Both the position numbers and the translations under genes were made by a program. A stretch of 6,174 nucleotides of DNA. Source: Candidatus Aerophobota bacterium (GTDB lineage Bacteria; Aerophobota; Aerophobia; Aerophobales; B3-G15). The stretch is taken from contig DRTT01000106.1 in NCBI GenBank assembly GCA_011372105.1, forward strand, positions 1-6,174. The letters run 5' to 3'. The notes beneath the pieces were generated by a model that saw only the letters and a list, made by a program, of their open reading frames with translations, was not told the DNA's origin and did no database searches. Within the stretch, counting starts at the first letter, position 1; every line of letters begins with the position of its first letter. Shown piece after piece: positions 1 through 5,907 of this stretch.

Positions 1-619
1 AAAGGTAGTTATAACGGATGTAGGTGCCAATGTTGATTGTAAGCCTGTTCATCTTTTTCAATTTGCATTGTTAGGCAATATATATGCACATAAGGTTTTA
101 AAAATAAAAAATCCAAAGGTTGCTCTTTTAAATATAGGTTCAGAGGAAAATAAGGGAAACGAGGTTGTAGTTGAAGCTTTTAAAATACTTAAAAAATCTC
201 CCCTGAATTTTATTGGAAACATCGAAGGGAAAGATGTGACAAGTGGAAAAGCAGAGGTTGTCGTGTGTGATGGTTTTGTGGGGAATATCTTGCTTAAATT
301 CGCAGAGGAATTTGCTGCAACAACGATTTCTCTTTTGGATAAGGAAATTAAGAAAAATTCCTCTGGTGTAGGTCATTTTGTTGCTGGGGATTTATTCAAA
401 AAAATCAGAGAAACTTTAGATTATGCTGAGTATGGCGGAGTTCCTCTTTTAGGAGTGAATGGGGTGTGTGTGGTTGCTCATGGAGCATCCTGCAGTAAAG
501 CTATAAAAAATGCAATAATAACAAGTTATAACTTCCACAAACTGGGTATTAACAAACTAATAGAAAATGCACTGAAAGAAATAAAAAAAAGGCAGGAAAA
601 TGAAAAACAGAAAAGTTAA
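1..619 (+). CDS. plsX: Phosphate acyltransferase PlsX, 3' part (start lies left of the window)
   Basis: PlsX converts acyl-ACP and phosphate to acyl-phosphate, the donor used by PlsY to begin phospholipid synthesis; it is a peripheral membrane or cytosolic enzyme. The open frame runs from base 2, giving 205 residues, against about 330-340 for the full family, so roughly the first 130 residues are missing. The TTG at 68 is an internal Leu codon, because PlsX-like sequence (DVGANVDCKP, then HLFQFALLGNIYA) reads straight through it. Further family motifs follow in order: LLNIGSEENKG, FIGNIEG, VVVCDGFVGNILLKF, the YAEYGGVPLLGVNG segment and AHGASCSKAIKNAI near the C-terminus. The end overlaps fabH by 20 nt, the usual plsX-fabH arrangement, which implies coupled translation. 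Nothing looks broken. The family call is secure; only the 5' end is unseen. Confidence 0.97.
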   Translation, partial: KVVITDVGANVDCKPVHLFQFALLGNIYAHKVLKIKNPKVALLNIGSEENKGNEVVVEAFKILKKSPLNFIGNIEGKDVTSGKAEVVVCDGFVGNILLKFAEEFAATTISLLDKEIKKNSSGVGHFVAGDLFKKIRETLDYAEYGGVPLLGVNGVCVVAHGASCSKAIKNAIITSYNFHKLGINKLIENALKEIKKRQENEKQKS

Positions 620-1586
620 GATAATAAGCACAGGCTCATATATACCCGAGAAAGTTATAACCAATGAGGATCTTGAGAAAATGGTTGATACCTCTGATGA
701 GTGGATTTCCACAAGGACAGGAATTAAGAGAAGGCATATCGCAAAAAAAGAAGAAGCAGCCTCTGACCTTGCTTATTTTGCATCTATAAAAGCTCTGGAA
801 AAGGCAAATCTCTCGCCAGAAGACCTTGATATGATTATTGTTGCCACTATCACTCCGGATATGCTTTTTCCAGCAACTGCCTGCATCCTCCAGGACAGGT
901 TGGGAGCAAGAAGAGTTCCTGCTTTTGACCTTGAGGCAGCCTGCTCTGGATTCTTATACGGAATTTCTATTGCAAGTCAGTTTATAGCCAATGGAACTTA
1001 TGAGAGGATTCTTGTTGTTGCAAGTGAAACTTTGTCCAAAATCATTGACTGGCAGGACAGGAATACCTGCGTCATATTTGCTGATGGAGCAGGAGCTGCT
1101 ATCCTTGGTCCTTCCTCTGGGGAGGAGGGGATAGTTTCAATTCACCTTGGTGCAGATGGAGGAGGAGCTGAACTTGTGGGAGTTCCTGCAGGAGGATCAA
1201 GGATGCCAGCAAGTATTGAAACTGTCAAGAATCGTCAGCATTATATGAAAATGAGAGGAAATGAGCTTTTTAAAAGAGCAGTCAAGGTAATGATTGAAGC
1301 AGTAGATAAAGCACTTGAGATGGGAGGATTAACTTACGATGATGTGGACTTCTTTATCCCCCACCAGGCTAATATAAGGATTATTCGGGCTGTAGCAAAA
1401 AGGATTAATCTTCCGATGGAAAAAGTTTATGTGAACTTACACGAATGCGGAAATATGTCTGCCGCTTCTATAGCTGTTGCTTTAGATCAGGCTCTGGAGG
1501 AGAGAAAAATAAAAAAGGGTGACAAGATCTTACTTGCCTCCTTTGGAGGGGGACTAACCTGGGCCTCAATGGTGATAAAATGGTAA
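600..1586 (+). CDS. fabH: 3-oxoacyl-[ACP] synthase III (KAS III)
   Basis: FabH condenses acetyl-CoA with malonyl-ACP to begin each round of type II fatty acid synthesis in the cytosol. The product is 328 residues, the normal length. The catalytic triad is visible: Cys115 in EAACSGF, His255 in FIPHQANIR and Asn285 in GNMSAAS. The usual Thr after GN is Met here, and the usual aromatic or His before GN is Cys283; both flank the catalytic Asn but leave it intact. Other hallmarks are TSDEWISTRTGI (31-42), ADGAGAA (161-167) and the C-terminal SFGGGLTWAS. Phe90 aligns with E. coli Phe87, a residue associated with short acetyl-type primers, so acetyl-CoA is the likely starter (inference). The start at 600 gives the family N-terminus (KIISTGSYIPEKVITNEDL) and has AAGG at 589-592, 7 nt upstream. 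It overlaps plsX by 20 nt and the next gene by 7 nt. Confidence 0.98.
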   Translation: MKNRKVKIISTGSYIPEKVITNEDLEKMVDTSDEWISTRTGIKRRHIAKKEEAASDLAYFASIKALEKANLSPEDLDMIIVATITPDMLFPATACILQDRLGARRVPAFDLEAACSGFLYGISIASQFIANGTYERILVVASETLSKIIDWQDRNTCVIFADGAGAAILGPSSGEEGIVSIHLGADGGGAELVGVPAGGSRMPASIETVKNRQHYMKMRGNELFKRAVKVMIEAVDKALEMGGLTYDDVDFFIPHQANIRIIRAVAKRINLPMEKVYVNLHECGNMSAASIAVALDQALEERKIKKGDKILLASFGGGLTWASMVIKW

Positions 1587-2728
1587 ATTTTAAAACGAGA
1601 ATTTTTTTTATTTTATTAGCTCTGCTTTTCATCCAGAGTTTCGCTTTAGCAGAAAAGACCTCTGTTTTACTTGTTGATAAAGATTTTTCTCTTGTTAGAT
1701 GTAAGAAAGAGATCACCTTAGCAAAAGGGGAAAATCTTGTTACATTTGGCCCTGTGGGTAAAGGAGTTGTTGTGGAATCTGTTTATCCTGAGATTGAAGG
1801 GTGTCAGGTTCTGGAGCAGAAGATTGTACCTCCTTCTGTTTTGGTCTGGAAGGTAAATTCTGCCATTGAAGACACAACTTACCTTGATGTTAGTTATCTT
1901 ACAAAGGGTATAAGCTGGAGTGTAAATTATAAGATAAATTTAGACTCTGAGGAGAAAAGCTTCTCCTTTACCTGCTTTCTTACAGTAGAAAACAGGGATG
2001 GAGGAGACTTTGCTCTTTGTGAACTTGGTTTTTTAAGTCCGATTGAGTTTTTCCAAAATATGGAAAAAGATAGTACTCAACAAACTCAGGCAGGTTTTCC
2101 TCCTGAGTGTAATGTGAAAGTTGAAGAAGATAACGAGAGGATTATTTATTTTCTCACAAAAGAAGTTAATCTTCCACAGGATGAGGTGAAAACATTCTTT
2201 CTTTTTTCCTTTCCAAAGATTTCAACAGAAAAGGTGTATTTTTTTGATGGAGAAAAATACGGTGATGAGGTAAGAGAAGAGCTTCACTTTAAAAATCCTT
2301 CTGGTGTTTTTTTTCCTGAGGGCAAACTCTACCTCTATAAAACCACCTCCGGGGGAAGGAAGGTTTATCTTGGCGAGAGAGAGCTTGGTCAAATTCCTCC
2401 AGGTAGGGAAGCATCAATCTACCTTGGCCCGGCAAAGGGAATAATTGGCTACAGAGTTCAGACTTTTTATAAGGAAGTTGAACTTACACCCGTGGAGAAA
2501 GATATATACAATAAAGATATAGCAAGGGAATATGAGTATCGTCTTATATTTTCAAACATGCGTCCTAATCCTGTTAAAATTAAGGTAGTGGAGCACTTTT
2601 ATGGCTGGTGGAAAATAATTGAAAGTGAACCTGAAAGTTATGAAAAAAGGGAAAAAGAGATAATTTACTACTTAGAATTACCCCCAAATAGTAAAAGAAT
2701 AATAAGATATAAAGCGAGAACTATATAA
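1580..2728 (+). CDS. Secreted DUF4139-family protein, function unknown
   Basis: This 382-residue protein begins with a clear Sec signal peptide: a basic start, a hydrophobic core at about 8-22, and an ALA cleavage site at about residue 24. There is no lipobox Cys, so it is predicted to be exported to the periplasm or cell surface and not lipidated. The rest resembles the DUF4139 (mucoidy-inhibitor-A-like) family. The N-terminal strand-rich part (about 27-90, VDKDFSLVRCKKEITLAKGEN) matches the start of such proteins. The core holds SYLTKGISWSVNYKINL (105-121) and FLTVENRDGGDFALCEL (133-149). The C-terminal half holds GKLYLYKTTSGGRKVYLGE (248-266), the IPPGREASIYLGP turn (272-284) and a last beta-rich region with VVEHFYGWWKIIESE (336-350). 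It is short for the family as I know it, with no coiled-coil insertion seen. Five Cys remain in the mature part (41, 75, 132, 147, 177). No catalytic motif is recognisable. ATG overlaps the fabH stop by 7 nt with only a weak GGTG upstream, suggesting coupled translation. The role is unknown; envelope work is an inference from export and from lipid-gene neighbours. Confidence 0.82.
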   Translation: MVNFKTRIFFILLALLFIQSFALAEKTSVLLVDKDFSLVRCKKEITLAKGENLVTFGPVGKGVVVESVYPEIEGCQVLEQKIVPPSVLVWKVNSAIEDTTYLDVSYLTKGISWSVNYKINLDSEEKSFSFTCFLTVENRDGGDFALCELGFLSPIEFFQNMEKDSTQQTQAGFPPECNVKVEEDNERIIYFLTKEVNLPQDEVKTFFLFSFPKISTEKVYFFDGEKYGDEVREELHFKNPSGVFFPEGKLYLYKTTSGGRKVYLGERELGQIPPGREASIYLGPAKGIIGYRVQTFYKEVELTPVEKDIYNKDIAREYEYRLIFSNMRPNPVKIKVVEHFYGWWKIIESEPESYEKREKEIIYYLELPPNSKRIIRYKARTI

Positions 2729-2737
2729 AAATAGAAA

Positions 2738-2742
2738 GGGAG
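2738..2742 (+). promoter_or_regulatory. Shine-Dalgarno that decides the EF-G paralogue start
   Basis: GGGAG lies in the short gap after the DUF4139 gene. It abuts the first in-frame ATG (2743) with no spacing, but sits 6 nt before the second ATG (2749). The second start is therefore preferred; the two differ by only two residues (Met-Lys). Confidence 0.6.
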
Positions 2743-2748
2743 ATGAAA

Positions 2749-4824
2749 ATGGCCTATTCCACAGAAAATATAAGAAACCTTGTTCTTGCGGGTCAGCAGG
2801 GCTCAGGAAAAACTACTTTAATAGAGTCCGTGTTATATAACACAGGAGTAATAGGAAAACCCGGGAATGTTAGAGAAGGTAACACGGTCTGTGACTATGA
2901 CTGGCTTGAAAAGGAAAGAGGTTTTACTATAAACCCTTCTGTTGCTTATGTGATGTGGAAAGATAAAAAGATAAACCTTATAGATACTCCAGGATTTGGT
3001 GATCTGGTAGAGAAGGTCCGTTTTACCCTTAAAGTTGTAGAAGGTGCAATTATAGTTGTCTCTTCTGACACTCTCTCAGGAAGTGAAACTCAGAAGGTTT
3101 CAAGGTACATCACAGAGGAGAAACTCCCCTCTCTTGTTTTTCTAAATAAGGTTGAAGACGAAGGAATTGATTTAAAGGGTACCCTTGAAAGATTGGAAAA
3201 ACAGCTGAATTTAAAACCCGTGGTTTTAAGCTGGCCTATTTTCAAAGACAGAAAAATTGTGGGAGTTGTTGATGTAGTTGAGATGAAGGGGAAGGTCTAC
3301 AATCAAGGGAAAGTTGAGGAGGTGACAATTCCTGAGGAAATTAGAGGAGAGGTGGAAGAGTTGAGAGAAAAACTCATGGAAGCTGTTGCAGAGGTAAATG
3401 ATACCCTTACAGAAAAATATTTAGAAGAAGAAAAGCTCAGTCCTTCAGAGCTAAAAGAGGGTTTAAAAGAGGGTATTGCCAGAAGGGAAGTAATTCCTCT
3501 ACTTGCAGGTTCTGCTTTGAATAATATTGGAATAGATATGATTTTAGATATTATATGCGAGTTTTTCCCTTCTCCCTTATGGAGAAAGTCTGTTAAAGGA
3601 TTTACTCCAGGAAAGGAGGATAAGGAAGTTGAGGTTAAAGTAGGTTCTGAAGGAAGTTTATGTGCACAGGTATTTTTCACCCTTTTTGAACCTCACCTTG
3701 GTGAAGTAAGCTTCGTTAAAGTCTTCTCCGGACTTTTGTCTTCTGGAAGTAGCATATATAATGCGACAAGAGGAGCGGATGAGAAAATTGGTCAGATTTA
3801 TCTTATGCGGGGGAACAGAAGAGAAGAGGTTCCTGAACTTGTTGCAGGAGATATAGGTGCTTTAACCAAACTTAAAAGTGCCCAGACAGGTGATACGTTT
3901 TGCACGAGGCAAAACCCGCTTGTTTTACCAAGAGTTGAATCCTCTGAGGCAAATACTTTTATTGCTTTAAAACCAAAAGACGAAAAAGATGAACAGAGAT
4001 TAAGCGAGGCTTTATCCCGTCTTGCAAAGGTGGATCCTCTTCTTAAGGTGGAAACAGATAGAGAATCAGGTCAGACTATTCTCTCAGGTATGGGAGAGGT
4101 TCATCTTGAGCTTGTCATAAATAGAATAAAGAAAGATTTTAATGTGGATGTAGCCACAGAGGAACCTGAAATTCCCTACAGAGAGACAATTACAAAGCAA
4201 GCTGAGGCTCAGGGTAAGTACAAAAGGCAAACCGGTGGTAGAGGTCAGTATGGGGATGTCTGGCTCAGGATAAAACCTTTACCAAGGGGAGAGGGATTCA
4301 GGTTTAAAGACGAGATAAAAGGAGGTGTTGTTCCTGCAAGGTTTATTCCTTCTGTGGAAAAAGGTGTAAGAGAGGCCATGAAGAAGGGTAATCTTGCCAA
4401 CTACCCTATGGTGGATATGGAAGTTACTCTGTTTGATGGTTCCTATCATCCTGTGGATTCCTCCGATATTGCTTTTCAGATTGCTGCATCAATGGGTTTG
4501 AAGAAGGCTGTGGAGGCAGCATCTCCAATTTTGCTGGAACCAATTATGGAACTTGAGGTTGAAGTGCCGAGCGAGTGTCTTGGTGATGTTAATGGAGACT
4601 TAAGTTCTCGCAGAGGTAGGATACTGGAGGTTCAGCCTCTGGGAGGAAGAGAAAAAATTAAAGCCCATGTCCCTCTTGCAGAACTTCGCAATTACTCCAC
4701 TACTCTTCGTTCCATTACACAGGGAAGAGGAACGTTTACTCAGAGGTTTTCTCATTATGAGAGAGTTCCTGACGAGATAGCCCAGAAGATAATAGAGGTA
4801 AGAAAACCAAAAAAGGAAAATTAA
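2749..4824 (+). CDS. Elongation factor G paralogue (EF-G-2 / EF-G-like translational GTPase)
   Basis: This is a five-domain EF-G of 691 residues counted from ATG 2749 (an ATG at 2743 would add two). EF-G binds the ribosome and drives tRNA-mRNA translocation or, with RRF, subunit recycling. The G domain (about 1-280) has a P-loop GQQGSGKT at 15-22, ERGFT at 56-60 (switch I), DTPGFGD at 79-85 (switch II), NKVE at 133-136 and GSAL at 254-257. The catalytic His of classical EF-G (DTPGHVD) is Phe83. The guanine-reading Asp of NKxD is Glu136. An aromatic in place of His is also what I recall in the Thermus EF-G-2 type; the Glu is less expected. Domain III carries SGMGEVHLEL (446-455). Domain IV keeps TGGRGQYGDVW and its tip GSYHPVDSSD with His567. 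Domain V ends SRRGRILEV, PLAELRNYSTTLRSITQGRG and FSHYERVP. Intact domains III-V argue for real ribosome binding. It is probably not the housekeeping FusA, which normally lies beside rpsL/rpsG/tuf; a separate fusA is predicted elsewhere. Whether it hydrolyses GTP cannot be told from sequence. Confidence 0.93.
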   Translation: MAYSTENIRNLVLAGQQGSGKTTLIESVLYNTGVIGKPGNVREGNTVCDYDWLEKERGFTINPSVAYVMWKDKKINLIDTPGFGDLVEKVRFTLKVVEGAIIVVSSDTLSGSETQKVSRYITEEKLPSLVFLNKVEDEGIDLKGTLERLEKQLNLKPVVLSWPIFKDRKIVGVVDVVEMKGKVYNQGKVEEVTIPEEIRGEVEELREKLMEAVAEVNDTLTEKYLEEEKLSPSELKEGLKEGIARREVIPLLAGSALNNIGIDMILDIICEFFPSPLWRKSVKGFTPGKEDKEVEVKVGSEGSLCAQVFFTLFEPHLGEVSFVKVFSGLLSSGSSIYNATRGADEKIGQIYLMRGNRREEVPELVAGDIGALTKLKSAQTGDTFCTRQNPLVLPRVESSEANTFIALKPKDEKDEQRLSEALSRLAKVDPLLKVETDRESGQTILSGMGEVHLELVINRIKKDFNVDVATEEPEIPYRETITKQAEAQGKYKRQTGGRGQYGDVWLRIKPLPRGEGFRFKDEIKGGVVPARFIPSVEKGVREAMKKGNLANYPMVDMEVTLFDGSYHPVDSSDIAFQIAASMGLKKAVEAASPILLEPIMELEVEVPSECLGDVNGDLSSRRGRILEVQPLGGREKIKAHVPLAELRNYSTTLRSITQGRGTFTQRFSHYERVPDEIAQKIIEVRKPKKEN

Positions 4825-4840
4825 AAATCAGGTAGTAAAG

Positions 4841-5455
4841 ATGTTTTCTTCAGTAGTAAGAATAAAAAATAAGTGGGAAAGTTTGGTACAAAGTTATGTT
4901 AGATGGCGGTGTGAAACTTTTGCTTTAAATAAAGTTTTGCTTTCTTTGTTTGTAGCCTTTGCCACAGCACTTGCTTCAAAAGTGCGTATACCCTTACCCT
5001 GGACCCCTGTTCCTATTACTGCTCAGACTCTTGTGGTTCTTTTAGGTGGAATTATTCTTGGAGGAGGGTATGCAGGAGCCTCACAAGTTATTTATGTAAT
5101 TATGGGAGTTGCCGGGATCCCTGTTTTTTCAGGGTGGGGTGGTGGTATTGATTATCTTTCAGGACCTACGGGAGGTTATATATTAGGATTTATAGCTGCC
5201 TCCCTTTTTGTGGGTCATTTTTATGATAGAGGGAGAAAAGGTTTCTGGCAGCTTTTTTTACTTCTTCTTGTCGCCAACTTTTTGCTTATTCATGGCTTTG
5301 GACTTTTACAACTTTACATGTGGCTTTCTTTTGCGAAAGGTGAAGCTTTCAATTTTTACAATTTATTGATGATAGGAAGCCTGCCTTTTGTTCCTGGCGA
5401 TCTTGTTAAAATAGTAATTGTCGCAACTCTTGCAGGAGAGAAAAGAAAACATTAA
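4841..5455 (+). CDS. bioY: BioY biotin transporter, substrate-binding S-component of an ECF transporter
   Basis: BioY is the membrane protein that binds biotin for uptake, usually with the energizing EcfA/EcfA'/EcfT module. The product is 204 residues with about six hydrophobic segments (roughly 32-46, 61-76, 79-97, 112-127, 135-155 and 175-197). Family motifs are IPLPWTPVPITAQTLVVLLGG (50-70, the conserved loop and helix 2), GIPVFSGWGGGIDYLSGPTGGY (92-113) and PFVPGDLVK (182-190). The first helix holds spaced Ala residues (AFATALAS, 39-46), the kind of surface that contacts EcfT in ECF systems. About 30 polar residues precede helix 1, a somewhat long amphipathic N-terminus. Only a weak AGGT at 4830-4833 precedes the ATG, 16 nt after the EF-G stop, so it is likely cotranscribed. 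No ecfA or ecfT gene is in view; a shared module elsewhere or solitary action is possible. Biotin feeds acetyl-CoA carboxylase, which ties it to plsX-fabH. It ends tail-to-tail with rimI with a 4-nt overlap. Confidence 0.95.
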   Translation: MFSSVVRIKNKWESLVQSYVRWRCETFALNKVLLSLFVAFATALASKVRIPLPWTPVPITAQTLVVLLGGIILGGGYAGASQVIYVIMGVAGIPVFSGWGGGIDYLSGPTGGYILGFIAASLFVGHFYDRGRKGFWQLFLLLLVANFLLIHGFGLLQLYMWLSFAKGEAFNFYNLLMIGSLPFVPGDLVKIVIVATLAGEKRKH

Positions 5456-5907
5456 AAGTTTTTCCAGTAAATGACAGCATTCTCTCCTGTATCATGATAA
5501 TATCCGGGTCTTATAGCTACTTTTTTAAATCCAACCTTCTCGTAAAGTTTTTGGGCAGCATAGTTTGTTTCTCTTACTTCCAGAGTTGCTCTTTTTATTC
5601 CTCTTTTTTTTGCCTCCTCCAGGACATAATTTAAGAGAGCCTTGCCAAATCCTTTTCTTCGGTAAAGAGGATGTACGGCAAATGTTACAATGTGAGCTTC
5701 ATCATGTACCTTCCAGTATCCTATATATCCTACTACCTTCCCTTTAAATTCAAGGATATGATAATAGGCAAAATTTTTCTTTTTTATCTCAAGGTAAAAA
5801 AGTCGCGAAGTCCAGGGAGAGGGAAAAGAGGCTCTTTCAATACTTTCAACTTGGGGAATATCTTTTTCTTCCATTGGACGAATAATAATTTCATTTTCCT
5901 GAGGCAT
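5452..5907 (-). CDS. rimI: Ribosomal protein bS18 alanine N-acetyltransferase (GNAT family)
   Basis: RimI acetylates the N-terminal Ala of ribosomal protein S18 using acetyl-CoA in the cytosol; relatives can acetylate other N-termini. The product is 151 residues, the normal length. GNAT features in order are RPMEEKDIPQVESIERASF (10-28) with PSPW at 29-32, VGYIGYWKVHDEAHIVTFAV (59-78), and the acetyl-CoA pyrophosphate loop RRKGFGKALL (83-92). TLEVRETN (108-115), LYEKVGFK (121-128) and the RimI-typical RPGYYHDTGENAVIYW (133-148) follow. Glu110 and Tyr122 align with the catalytic pair Glu103/Tyr115 of E. coli RimI. The start overlaps the end of tsaB by 17 nt and is preceded by AGGAAGG 8 nt upstream. 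The neighbour supports RimI over a generic GNAT, because tsaB-rimI is a common bacterial pair. The stop codon overlaps that of bioY on the other strand. Confidence 0.95.
   Translation of the reverse strand: MPQENEIIIRPMEEKDIPQVESIERASFPSPWTSRLFYLEIKKKNFAYYHILEFKGKVVGYIGYWKVHDEAHIVTFAVHPLYRRKGFGKALLNYVLEEAKKRGIKRATLEVRETNYAAQKLYEKVGFKKVAIRPGYYHDTGENAVIYWKNF

Noticed and set aside
68..619. A complete short gene starting at the TTG at 68
   Set aside because: The frame is open to the left edge, and the upstream residues (DVGANVDCKP) are PlsX-like, so this is the interior of plsX.
3451..3474. Short direct repeat giving KEGLKEG in the EF-G gene
   Set aside because: The region matches a normal helix of the EF-G G domain (family pattern of an acidic/basic helix before the GSA motif), so it needs no separate explanation.
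3303..3680. A 125-codon open frame on the - strand within the EF-G gene
   Set aside because: It is the antisense shadow of the well-supported EF-G G-domain end; Ser/Phe/Pro-rich composition, no family resemblance and no ribosome-binding site.
5433..5489. A 10-bp perfect inverted repeat (5433-5442 and 5480-5489) around the bioY/rimI stops, like a bidirectional terminator
   Set aside because: The loop would be 37 nt and no U-run follows on either strand. Both arms encode a similar tripeptide start (AGEK in BioY, TGEN in RimI), and the RimI one is family-conserved, so the pairing is probably coincidence.
5490..5499. Palindrome TATCATGATA as a possible operator
   Set aside because: It lies inside the conserved RimI coding sequence (PGYYHDTG region) and has no second copy or nearby promoter.
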